DNA of 25,769 bases, from assembly GCA_046758845.1 (NCBI GenBank), contig JBHIBA010000032.1, positions 1-25,769 of the forward strand. The letters are read 5' to 3'. The position numbers were made by a program, and so were the translations under genes. The notes beneath the pieces were generated by a model, which searched no databases, was not told where the DNA came from, and saw only the letters and a list, made by a program, of their open reading frames with translations. The stretch is from JBHIBA01 sp046758845 (lineage in GTDB: Bacteria > UBA8248 > JACPRG01 > G963555815). Every line of letters starts with the position of its first letter. Within the stretch, counting starts at the first letter, position 1. Of this stretch, positions 7,923-14,889 are shown piece by piece.

Positions 7923-7934
7923 CGGAAGCGTTCC

Positions 7935-8873
7935 TTGCGGATCCTGGTTCAGGGCGCTGGGGCTCTCGGTTGCCTGCTGGGATTTCACTTGGCCGCTGCG
8001 GGTCACGAAGTCACGCTGGGATTTCGGCGGGAGCCGGAACGCTGGCCGCGCCGGGAGGGTTCGCCCATCCTCTCCCTTGTCTCAAAGACGCCCGACGCCG
8101 CCAGGTCTGTTCCCATCCGCCTCGCCTGGCCGGGGAGAGAGATTGCCGCCGCGGACCTCCTGCTTCTGACGACCAAGGCCCAGGACGCAGAAGAAGCCGC
8201 CGGCGGGGCCGAAGGCTCCCTCGTCCGGGGGGGCGCCGCCCTCTTGCTCTCCAACGGATTGGGCCTGGAGCCCGCCGTCTCGGCCCACTTCTCTTCCTCT
8301 CTTTTCCTAAGAGGAATCGCTTACTGCGGCGCTCTCTTGGATTCCCCCGGAGTCGTCCGTTGCACCGGCGAGGGAAAGATCGTCGTCGGTCTGTGGGAAG
8401 ATCGAGACGCTGGGGATGCGCGGCTCGGGTCCGTCGTCAACACGTTTTGTGAGGCGGGAATCCCGGCGGAAGCCGCAGCCGACCTGCACCGGGCCCTCTG
8501 GGAGAAGGCCATGGCCAACCTGGCCATCAATCCGCTGGGGGCGTTGGCCCGTGTGCGAAACGGCGCGGTCGGCGCCGACCCTCGCCTGCTGGGAATCGCA
8601 AGGGAGGTTTTAAGAGAGGCCTGTGCGATTGCGGCCCTGGAAGGGATTCAGATCGATCCCGAGGAAGCGCAAGAATTCTTCCAGACGACGGCGGCGGCCA
8701 CGGCGGAAAACGAGAACTCCATGCTTCGGGACGTTCTGACGGGCAAGTGGACGGAGATCGACTACCTCAACGGTTACATCGCCCGACGGGGAAAAGAGAG
8801 GGGTGTCGCCGTTCCGGTAAATTCGGCCCTGGCCGCATGGGTGAAAGCTTATCATCCAGCAGACGAATCTTGA
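7935..8873 (+). CDS. panE: 2-dehydropantoate 2-reductase-like (ketopantoate reductase)
   Basis: PanE reduces 2-dehydropantoate to pantoate with NADPH in coenzyme A synthesis. The 312-residue protein starts with a Rossmann motif, VQGAGALGCLLG (GxGxxG, residues 5-16). The family's catalytic lysine region is WEKAMANLAINPLGAL. A C-terminal all-helical domain carries SMLRDVLTGKWTEIDYLNG and VPVNSAL, the typical substrate-binding signature. The start is a TTG at 7935 with GGAAG 6 bases upstream; no ATG would preserve the nucleotide-binding motif. It sits between folE2 (12-base gap) and the lysyl-transferase gene (3-base gap), so it is operonic. Some family members act on other 2-oxoacids, so the exact substrate is inferred. 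Confidence 0.9.
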   Translation: MRILVQGAGALGCLLGFHLAAAGHEVTLGFRREPERWPRREGSPILSLVSKTPDAARSVPIRLAWPGREIAAADLLLLTTKAQDAEEAAGGAEGSLVRGGAALLLSNGLGLEPAVSAHFSSSLFLRGIAYCGALLDSPGVVRCTGEGKIVVGLWEDRDAGDARLGSVVNTFCEAGIPAEAAADLHRALWEKAMANLAINPLGALARVRNGAVGADPRLLGIAREVLREACAIAALEGIQIDPEEAQEFFQTTAAATAENENSMLRDVLTGKWTEIDYLNGYIARRGKERGVAVPVNSALAAWVKAYHPADES

Positions 8874-8876
8874 CCG

Positions 8877-10277
8877 ATGGAGAAGCCCCCTTCCCCTTCC
8901 GAAGACTGGCGGATTCGCCGCGTCCGCTCTCTCGGGCTCGACCCTTATCCCGGCCGCTGCCACCCCAGGACCCCGGTCTCTGAAATTATCAGGCGGGCGA
9001 AATCCGGCGGGGGCGGAGACGTATGGGCGGCCGGGAGGCTATTGGGATTTGACGGGAAGCGCCACGGGCGCTGTCTCGTCCTTTCCGATCTTACAGGAAG
9101 CCTTCCGATTGCGGTGGACCCGAACGGCCTGTCCGCCGAGGGCCGCAAGGCGTTGGATCTTCTCGAAGCGGGGGACATTCTCGAGGTCCGGCTGCGTCCT
9201 GCGAAAGATGGATTCACCGCGGAGGAGGTCCGCCTGCTCGCTCCATGCCTTCAGTCCGGAAAGGCCGGCGCAAAGGCATTGCCCGAACCCGAAGTCCTGC
9301 GCCTTCGCGCCCGGGTCCTGAAAGCCGTCCGGGGCTATTTCGATGCGCGGGGATACCTGGAGGTAGAAACCCCGGCATTGCTCCCCACGGCCGATCCGGC
9401 CCCTCACCTTGCCCCCTTCGTCACAGAATACGCTGACTCGCGGACGAGGCGGCGCCTTTTCCTCCAGACCTCGCCCGAGCTCTGCATGAAACGCCTCCTC
9501 GGCGCCGGGCACGAGCGCATTTACCAGATCACGAAGTTCTTCCGCAACGGAGAGCGGACCTCTCTTCACAACCCAGAATTCACCGGGCTGGAATGGTACG
9601 AGGCCTATGCCGACTATCGCTCGGCCATGGAGACCGCCGAGGGCCTCGTCTACGACGTAGCGAGGACGGCGCTCGGTCGCGACGAAATCCGGAGCGGAGG
9701 GATGACCATCGGCCTGCGTCCGCCCTGGGAGCGATTGAGCGTCCGGGAGGCCTTTCGTTCCCATGCGGGGGTGGACCTGTGGGCGTGCCTGAGTCGAAGG
9801 AGCCTGGCGGAGTCCGCCCGCTGCATCGGCATTCACGTGGCAAAGGACGACACCTGGGAGGACCTCTTTTTCAAGATTTCCCTGGGGCGGGTCGAACCGC
9901 ATCTGGGCCGGTCGCGGCCGACCCTTCTCTTGGACTACCCCGCGCCGCTCGCCCTGTTGGCGAAGCGAAAGGCCGATGACCCCGCCGTCGCGGAGCGGTT
10001 CGAGATTTTTGCGGGGGGGATGGAGCTGGCCAACGGTTTCACAGAGCTCAACGACCCGCAAGAGCAACGGGCCCGCTGGGAGCGGGAGATACAGGTTCGC
10101 CGTCGGGAAGATCCCGGCGCTTCCCCGCCGTTGGATGAGCCCTTTCTCGGCGCCTTACGGCTCGGCGTTCCCCCGGCGGCCGGCGTGGCCCTTGGGTTGG
10201 ATCGGCTGATCCTGTTGCTGTCGGACCGGCGCGACATCGGCGAGGTCCGCTGCTTTGCATACGATCCCGGGGAATGA
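8877..10277 (+). CDS. epmA: EpmA-type EF-P lysyl transferase / LysRS-like enzyme with N-terminal OB fold
   Basis: The catalytic core (about 140-466) is a class II aminoacyl-tRNA synthetase fold closest to EpmA (GenX/PoxA), which attaches (R)-beta-lysine to elongation factor P. It shows LFLQTSPELCMKRLL, ERIYQITKFFRNGE, HNPEFTGLEWYEAYADY, GGMELANGFTELNDPQEQ and the motif 3 region AGVALGLDRLILLL. E. coli EpmA has about 325 residues and no N-terminal domain. Here the first ~130 residues resemble the LysRS N-terminus: a LGLDPYPGR segment, then an OB-fold-like stretch (GRLLGFDGKRHGRCLVLSDLTGSLPIAV). The protein could be an EpmA with a retained OB domain, or a LysRS paralogue with another acceptor. 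No efp or epmB gene lies in the window. It starts 3 bases after panE. Confidence 0.82.
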   Translation: MEKPPSPSEDWRIRRVRSLGLDPYPGRCHPRTPVSEIIRRAKSGGGGDVWAAGRLLGFDGKRHGRCLVLSDLTGSLPIAVDPNGLSAEGRKALDLLEAGDILEVRLRPAKDGFTAEEVRLLAPCLQSGKAGAKALPEPEVLRLRARVLKAVRGYFDARGYLEVETPALLPTADPAPHLAPFVTEYADSRTRRRLFLQTSPELCMKRLLGAGHERIYQITKFFRNGERTSLHNPEFTGLEWYEAYADYRSAMETAEGLVYDVARTALGRDEIRSGGMTIGLRPPWERLSVREAFRSHAGVDLWACLSRRSLAESARCIGIHVAKDDTWEDLFFKISLGRVEPHLGRSRPTLLLDYPAPLALLAKRKADDPAVAERFEIFAGGMELANGFTELNDPQEQRARWEREIQVRRREDPGASPPLDEPFLGALRLGVPPAAGVALGLDRLILLLSDRRDIGEVRCFAYDPGE

Positions 10278-10345
10278 CTTCGCCGTTCTCTCAGCGGCGA
10301 GCGCCCGCCGGCCACTGAAAATCGCTTTTGAAAAGGTCCCTTGAG

Positions 10346-11578
10346 ATGCGCCTCTTTTTGCGATTTGCCGCCGTCTTCTTTGGCCTCGTTCTGTCAGGCG
10401 TGGCCTGTGCGCCTGCGTTTCGAGACCGGCCTGCTGGGCGCAACCTGAATAAGCCCAAGCCGGAATTGTGGGACGTCGTCCGGGCGCTGGAGGGGAAGTC
10501 CGACCCGCAGAGAAGGGATGCCTTAGGGCAGATTCTTCAATCCAGGAACGTCCCATTCCGGATGGAGCGTTACGCGGCGGCCTCGGGCGAAGGCGTCAAC
10601 TTCCTTTTCGAGCTGGGGACCGGCCGAAAAGAGCTCGTCCTATCTGCTCACTACGATGCGAAAACCGGCAGCCCAGGGGCCAATGATGACGCCTCCTGCA
10701 TCAGTTCGATCCTCGGCGCGTACGAGAGACTCAAGGGGGAAAGCCTGGAGAACCTGAAAGTCCGGTTTGTGTTCTTCGATGACGAGGAGAGCGGGATGGA
10801 AGGGTCGGACTTCTACGTCCGAACCCGTTCCCTCGGGAACGTCATCGCCATGTACAGTCTGGAGCTGTGCGGGATCGGGGACGCCGTCGCCGTGTGGGAT
10901 TTGAAGAAGGAAGAGAGAGAACGTCCCGGAATCCGGACGTTGATTCAGACTCTCCGGGAAATGCCGGTCCATCACGTGGTCGAAGGCAAAATTCCCGGGC
11001 ACAGCTCGGACCACAAGAAGTTCGCCGCCGCCGGGATACCCGCCGTGGCCGTGACCATCTATCCGAAGCGGGAGGAAGCCCTCCTGAAAGAATTTATGTT
11101 CCAGCCGAGGCTGCCCAAATGGGCGGACCGAAAGAACCGGCCCTCGGTTTTCCAGACGTACCACACGGCGGACGACACCGCAGCCACTTTACAGGAGAGC
11201 GCGTTGCAGCTGATGTCAGAGGCAATTTATCGAACGGTCATGAATCTGAATCGAGGCCTGCAATCATCATCGACGACGGTATCCTCCACACCGCATCAAT
11301 TCCCGGTGGAAGATCGGCCCGGCGGAAGGTCTACTCTTGGGGGACCTCCCTCCAGGACCACGCTCGCCATCGCCAGACCCCGCGTGTGTGAGATGCTCAG
11401 ATGCGCGCGGCGGACCCCCAGGGCCTCGGCCAGCTCTTTGGCGGCCCCGGAGAACAGCAGCGTCGGGGGACCTTTCTCCGTCCGGACGACCTCTACGTCC
11501 ATCCACCGGACGCCCCGCGCCCAGCCGGCGCCCAGGGCCTTGAGGGCCGCCTCTTTCGCTGCGAAGCGGGCTGCGTAG
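10346..11578 (+). CDS. M28-family metallopeptidase, putative lipoprotein
   Basis: This is a zinc aminopeptidase-like protein, probably exported. The ATG at 10346 has AAGG 9 bases upstream and begins a hydrophobic signal sequence with a lipobox-like GVAC (C21); an in-frame TTG at 10328 lacks a ribosome site. M28 ligand motifs follow: AHYD (H102), GANDDAS (D114/D115), FFDDEESG (E147/E148), SLELCG (E173, where an Asp is usual), GHSSDH, and YHTADDT (H263). The domain ends near residue 304 (about 11258). The frame then stays open for about 106 more residues, most of them antisense to acpS. That tail is low-complexity Ser/Arg/Pro/Ala and looks unselected as protein. Either the native stop was lost or the true end lies earlier. 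Confidence 0.82.
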   Translation: MRLFLRFAAVFFGLVLSGVACAPAFRDRPAGRNLNKPKPELWDVVRALEGKSDPQRRDALGQILQSRNVPFRMERYAAASGEGVNFLFELGTGRKELVLSAHYDAKTGSPGANDDASCISSILGAYERLKGESLENLKVRFVFFDDEESGMEGSDFYVRTRSLGNVIAMYSLELCGIGDAVAVWDLKKEERERPGIRTLIQTLREMPVHHVVEGKIPGHSSDHKKFAAAGIPAVAVTIYPKREEALLKEFMFQPRLPKWADRKNRPSVFQTYHTADDTAATLQESALQLMSEAIYRTVMNLNRGLQSSSTTVSSTPHQFPVEDRPGGRSTLGGPPSRTTLAIARPRVCEMLRCARRTPRASASSLAAPENSSVGGPFSVRTTSTSIHRTPRAQPAPRALRAASFAAKRAA

Positions 11579-11724
11579 TGCTCCTGGGGACTGCCTTTGG
11601 ATTCACAATAGGCGATCTCCGCTCGGGTGAAGAGGCGCCGGTAGATGCGGTCGCCGTACTTTTTCCCCACCTCGGCCATCCGCTGGACTTCCAGCAAGTC
11701 GGACCCGATGCCTACGATCCCCAA
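11296..11724 (-). CDS. acpS: Holo-[acyl-carrier-protein] synthase
   Basis: AcpS transfers 4'-phosphopantetheine from coenzyme A to acyl carrier protein. Motifs are GIVGIGSDLLEVQRM (Mg-binding Asp), ARFAAKEAALKALG (catalytic Glu/Lys region) and HLSISHTRGLAMASVVLE near the end. I chose the TTG at 11724 because it places the usual family N-terminus right after the start and has a near-perfect GGAGGAGG at 11729-11736. The ATG at 11748 would add 8 residues and put that ribosome site inside the gene. The family normally ends just after VVLE; about 17 further residues follow here before the stop. Its 3' end overlaps the open frame of the M28 gene on the other strand by about 283 bases. Confidence 0.94.
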   Translation of the reverse strand: MGIVGIGSDLLEVQRMAEVGKKYGDRIYRRLFTRAEIAYCESKGSPQEHYAARFAAKEAALKALGAGWARGVRWMDVEVVRTEKGPPTLLFSGAAKELAEALGVRRAHLSISHTRGLAMASVVLEGGPPRVDLPPGRSSTGN

Positions 11725-11728
11725 GGCT

Positions 11729-11736
11729 CCTCCTCC
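11729..11736 (-). promoter_or_regulatory. Strong Shine-Dalgarno deciding the acpS start
   Basis: On the minus strand GGAGGAGG is followed by AGCC and then the TTG at 11724. This is the best ribosome-binding match near the gene and supports a TTG start over the upstream ATG. Confidence 0.65.
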
Positions 11737-11782
11737 ATCCTGGTTCATGAGAGGAATTTAATGGGCCGAAGACTGTGGGAGA

Positions 11783-11788
11783 ATTATA
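11783..11788 (-). promoter_or_regulatory. Possible acpS -10 box (TATAAT)
   Basis: A perfect TATAAT reads on the minus strand 35 bases before the ATG at 11748, in the 260-base divergent gap shared with msrP. No good -35 box is seen at the right distance, so this is weak evidence. Confidence 0.3.
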
Positions 11789-11972
11789 TTCCGAAAACAA
11801 CCGGAAATTCTGCCCGCCGCGGCTGTGCGAAACCATCTCGATTCTTGGAGGTTCCCGGGGGACCGCAGGAAAAAATTTCGCGCAGGCGCAAGGGCAAACC
11901 GGGAGAAACGCAAGGAAGAAACCTTGTCGGGATGATTCGTTGAGACTAGGTTTAGGGTGCAAGTGCCCGTTC

Positions 11973-11989
11973 GGCCCCATCGCGGGGCC
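11973..11989 (+). promoter_or_regulatory. Hairpin in the msrP leader
   Basis: GGCCCC (11973-11978) and GGGGCC (11984-11989) form a 6-bp stem with a 5-base loop, about 20 bases before the msrP start and next to its GAAAGGGGGGGAG ribosome site. It could modulate translation or be incidental in GC-rich DNA. Confidence 0.3.
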
Positions 11990-12008
11990 TTGAGAAAGGG
12001 GGGGAGCG

Positions 12009-12989
12009 ATGCACTACCATCGGAAACCCGAGTGGGCGATTCCCGAGCGCGAGGCGACGCCCGAATCGGTCTTCTTAGACCGCCGGAAGTTCCTGACGGG
12101 AAGCCTCGGGGTTCTCGCAGGGGGCATTCTCGGCGCCAGCGGCCTCTTGGGGTCCGCCGAGGCGAAGACCGAGGAGCCGCAAGACAAGACCGTGGACCTC
12201 TATCCGGCCGAGCGGAATCCCATCTTCACTCTGGACCGGCCCCTGACGGAAGAGGCGGTAGCGGCCAAATACAACAACTTCTACGAATTCGGCCCGATAA
12301 AAACGGTTTACTGGCTCGCCCAGCGACTCAAGACCCGCCCCTGGCAGGTGCGCGTGGGCGGCCTGGTCAACAGGTCCCAGACCTACGCCATTGACGACCT
12401 GATCCGCTCCATGCCGCTGGAGGAGCGCCTCTACCGGTTCCGCTGCGTCGAGGCCTGGGCCATGGCGGTCCCTTGGACGGGCTTCCTGTTTTCGGCCCTC
12501 ATCAAGAAAGTGGAGCCCAAAAGCGAAGCCAAGTACGTCAAGCTCACGACGTTTCTCGACCGGAAGGTGGCCCTCGGCCAATTGCAGGTCTGGCATCCCT
12601 GGCCCTATGTCGAAGGGCTGACGATGGAAGAGGCGATGAATGAACTCACCCTTCTGGTCACCGGCATTTACGGAAAGCCGCTGCCCAAACAGCACGGCGC
12701 CCCCCTTCGCCTCATCACCCCGTGGAAGTACGGTTTCAAGAGCATCAAGTCCATCGTCTCCATTGAGTTCACGAAGGAGCGGCCCAAGACTTTCTGGGAG
12801 ACGGCCGGCCCCAGCGAGTACGGTTTCTGGGCGAACGTCAATCCCAACTTCGCCCACCCCCGCTGGTCCCAGGCCCAGGAGCGGATGCTCGGCACGGGAG
12901 AATTCCGGCCCAGCGTCATCTTCAACGGCTACGGGAAATGGGTTGCTTCTCTGTACCCGGACTTGAAGGAGCGGCGCTACTTCATGTGA
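12009..12989 (+). CDS. msrP: Periplasmic methionine-sulfoxide reductase, molybdopterin subunit (MsrP/YedY)
   Basis: MsrP is a molybdopterin enzyme that repairs oxidised methionine in envelope proteins. The 326-residue precursor has a twin-arginine signal, DRRKFLTG (24-31), followed by a hydrophobic stretch ending near SAEA, consistent with folded, cofactor-loaded export by Tat. The sulfite-oxidase fold follows: VGGLV, then the molybdenum-ligand cysteine in RFRCVEAWAMAVPWTGF (C146), GLTMEEAMNELTLLVTGIYGKPLP, and HGAPLRLITPWKYGFKSIKSI. The length and C-terminus are typical. Its usual membrane haem partner MsrQ is not next to it: the next gene is a radical SAM protein after 130 bases. The ribosome site (a long G run before ATG) is strong. 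Confidence 0.95.
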   Translation: MHYHRKPEWAIPEREATPESVFLDRRKFLTGSLGVLAGGILGASGLLGSAEAKTEEPQDKTVDLYPAERNPIFTLDRPLTEEAVAAKYNNFYEFGPIKTVYWLAQRLKTRPWQVRVGGLVNRSQTYAIDDLIRSMPLEERLYRFRCVEAWAMAVPWTGFLFSALIKKVEPKSEAKYVKLTTFLDRKVALGQLQVWHPWPYVEGLTMEEAMNELTLLVTGIYGKPLPKQHGAPLRLITPWKYGFKSIKSIVSIEFTKERPKTFWETAGPSEYGFWANVNPNFAHPRWSQAQERMLGTGEFRPSVIFNGYGKWVASLYPDLKERRYFM

Positions 12990-13119
12990 GCGGGGGGAAG
13001 AGCTTCGCCATCCTGGGGCACGACCCGAAGGGAGAAGCACACCGCCTTTTTCGGTTCGGGTGGCGGCTGCGTGAGGGGCGCAAGAGAATTCCCCCTCAAC
13101 TGAATCGAAGGATTTCTTC

Positions 13120-14409
13120 TTGAGCGCGAATCCCGAGTCCGCAGCCCCCTTGTCCGCTTTCGCCGATGCCGAGGGCCGAATCTTCGACCTTCCGGGGCTG
13201 GAAATGGCGGGGCTTTCGGGAGGAAGGCTCGTCCGGCCGGAGCCGAAGGAGGTTTCGGCCCTCCCGGACGGGAGCAAGTTATTCTTCCTGCCCGGCGGGC
13301 GGGCCATCGGCTGGGAGCCGCGCGGGGGGGAGTTTTCTTCGGCGGGCGAAGGCCGGACCGCCGTGGCGACCTTCCCGCCGCCCGGCTACGCCCGCACCCT
13401 GCTCCCGGCGGTAGAGTTCCCCAGTGACCGCATGCTCCTTCCCCTGTGGGCATATACCGCCATGGGGTGGACAGAGCGCGGGTTCGTGGCGGCCGCCGTC
13501 CGGGTCGACCCCAGCCACAAGCAAGACCCCGCCCTCTACGACGACCGGGACCTGGACGTTATTCTGAAACGCCGGCTGAGGGAAGATCCCGAAAACCGCC
13601 TTCTCGCTCATGTGGCTCACTGCGCCACGCAGTACCACTGCTTTGCGGCCAAGAACCTGTTCTACGGGCGGTGGGAAGCGCCCCTTCCCACGACGGCCGT
13701 TTGTAACGCCGACTGTGTGGGCTGCATCTCCTTCCAGCCGGACGGGACGTTTCACGCTTCCCACGACCGGATCCGGTTCGTCCCCGAGGTCGGTGAAATC
13801 GCTTCCCTTGCCGTTCCCCACCTGAGGGCGGCAGAAGATGCCATTGTGAGCTTCGGGCAGGGTTGTGATGGCGACCCCTTGTTGCAGACGCCCCTGCTGA
13901 GAGCGGCCATCCGGCGCATCCGCTCGGAGACCGACAGGGGCACGATCCACCTGAACACCAACGGCAGCCTGCCGGAGGCGGTCGTTGAACTCGCCCGCGC
14001 GGGTCTCGACAGCATCCGCGTCAGCCTCAACAGCGCCCGGGAAGAGGTCTACATGCCTTACTACCGGCCCAAGGACTACCGATTCGCCGACGTGAAGGAG
14101 TCCATCCGCCGGGCGGCGGCCGAGGGCTTGTTCGTCTCGCTGAACTACCTGATTTTCCCGGGGCTGACGGACCGGGTGGAGGAGATGCAGGCGCTCGAGG
14201 ACCTCATCGAGGAAACGGGCCTGCACATGGTTCAGGCCAAGAACCTGTGTATCGACCCGCAGCTCTACCTACAAACCCTCCCGCCCCCACAGGGGGAGGT
14301 CGTGGGGATCGTCGGCTTTCTCAGCCGGCTGCGGGAGCGTTTTCCCGCCCTGGACGTGGGCTGCTTCAATCGGCCGAAAGAGCAATTCCGCTTCGTTCGG
14401 GGGGCGTGA
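13120..14409 (+). CDS. Uncharacterised radical SAM protein
   Basis: The 429-residue protein binds a 4Fe-4S cluster through CNADCVGC (C195, C199, C202; the CX3CX2C signature) and should cleave S-adenosylmethionine. It then shows VSFGQGCDGDPLLQ, HLNTNGSLPE, GLDSIRVSLNS and YLIFPGLTD, the normal strands of the SAM barrel. The first ~190 residues are an unusual leading domain that includes HCATQYHC (C168, C174) just before the cluster motif. Single cysteines near the end (in KNLCID and DVGCFN) may bind a further metal site. No SPASM-type multi-cysteine C-terminus is visible. The start is a TTG at 13120 with GAAGGA about 9 bases upstream. The substrate is unknown, and the neighbours (msrP, hflK) do not reveal it. 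Confidence 0.88.
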   Translation: MSANPESAAPLSAFADAEGRIFDLPGLEMAGLSGGRLVRPEPKEVSALPDGSKLFFLPGGRAIGWEPRGGEFSSAGEGRTAVATFPPPGYARTLLPAVEFPSDRMLLPLWAYTAMGWTERGFVAAAVRVDPSHKQDPALYDDRDLDVILKRRLREDPENRLLAHVAHCATQYHCFAAKNLFYGRWEAPLPTTAVCNADCVGCISFQPDGTFHASHDRIRFVPEVGEIASLAVPHLRAAEDAIVSFGQGCDGDPLLQTPLLRAAIRRIRSETDRGTIHLNTNGSLPEAVVELARAGLDSIRVSLNSAREEVYMPYYRPKDYRFADVKESIRRAAAEGLFVSLNYLIFPGLTDRVEEMQALEDLIEETGLHMVQAKNLCIDPQLYLQTLPPPQGEVVGIVGFLSRLRERFPALDVGCFNRPKEQFRFVRGA

Positions 14410-14470
14410 ATAAAATCCGGAACAAAAAGGTGCGCGGGGTAGAGGGGGATGCAAGCCCGGATTCCCAGCG

Positions 14471-14554
14471 GGGGCCCCCCCTCTTTCGCGGCAAACCGGG
14501 CGCCCCGGGCGAAGGGTACGGCTGCCCTAAGCAGGCCGGGCGGGAAGCTCGGCC
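14471..14554 (+). repeat. Short dispersed repeat, copy 2
   Basis: It aligns with the reverse complement of 5528-5610 at about 69 of 84 columns by hand. The end carries a GGCCGGGCG...GCTCGGCC partial palindrome. It is 110 bases before copy B of the ~102-bp element. The two repeats neighbour each other in both blocks, but with different relative orientation. Confidence 0.7.
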
Positions 14555-14601
14555 CGGTAGGGCGGCCATTTGAGTCGGTGACTCCTTGGCCGCCATCGGA
14601 A

Positions 14602-14620
14602 GGCGGGCTGGAAGCCCGCC
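14602..14620. repeat. REP-like hairpin
   Basis: GGCGGGCT (14602-14609), loop GGA, AGCCCGCC (14613-14620) form a perfect 8-bp stem followed by CTAC. This resembles the GC-rich REP hairpins scattered in many bacterial genomes. There is no T-run after it, so a terminator role is doubtful. Confidence 0.6.
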
Positions 14621-14663
14621 CTACAGGGGGTGCGGGGGGACGGACGCGCGGCGTCGGGTTTCC

Positions 14664-14764
14664 GCGCTGGCGTGCCTGGTCAATGACCTCTCGGAAGCCG
14701 TGCGCCAAGGACGCGGATTAGAAGAGGAAGATGCTCAACCGCAGTTCGGCCGGCACGCAAGTGC
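14664..14764 (+). repeat. 102-bp inverted-repeat element, copy B (101 bp)
   Basis: Ends are GCGCTGGCGTGCC (14664-14676) and GGCACGCAAGTGC (14752-14764). The left flank GGACGC-GCG-GCGTC-GGGTTTCC and the right flank CCAAAAAGCGCCCCC match copies A and C. This is the most diverged copy internally: the inner hairpins of A and C are only partly kept. It lies 125 bases before hflK, in sense orientation. Confidence 0.75.
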
Positions 14765-14823
14765 CCAAAAAGCGCCCCCCGCAGAAAACAAGAGCGAGTC
14801 TTTCAAAGAATGCCGGCCGCCTT

Positions 14824-14850
14824 TTGACTTACTGTTCCGGGCGGTATATT
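14824..14850 (+). promoter_or_regulatory. Possible hflKC promoter
   Basis: TTGACT (14824-14829) and TATATT (14845-14850) each match the sigma70 consensus at 5 of 6, with a 15-base spacer, shorter than ideal. TATTGT, two bases further on, would give 17. The local sequence is AT-rich against its surroundings and is followed by AAGGAGG and the hflK start. Confidence 0.4.
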
Positions 14851-14875
14851 GTTAATTTTGTGATCTCGAAGGCAT

Positions 14876-14882
14876 AAGGAGG
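14876..14882 (+). promoter_or_regulatory. Shine-Dalgarno for hflK (TTG start)
   Basis: AAGGAGG lies 7 bases before the TTG at 14890. This near-perfect site fixes the start at a TTG codon. Confidence 0.75.
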
Positions 14883-14889
14883 GTTTCCC

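Larger units (their letters stand above)
14410..14889. other. 480-bp intergenic block with repeats and the hflKC promoter region
   Basis: There is no credible gene; short frames here run through repeats. In order it holds copy 2 of the ~84-bp repeat (14471-14554), a perfect REP-like hairpin (14602-14620), copy B of the ~102-bp element (14664-14764) with flanks, and a probable promoter and ribosome site for hflK. Confidence 0.7.

Noticed and set aside
12075..13307. 410-codon open frame antisense to msrP
   Set aside because: It overlaps a complete msrP and the start of the radical SAM gene; the reverse-strand product has no domain.
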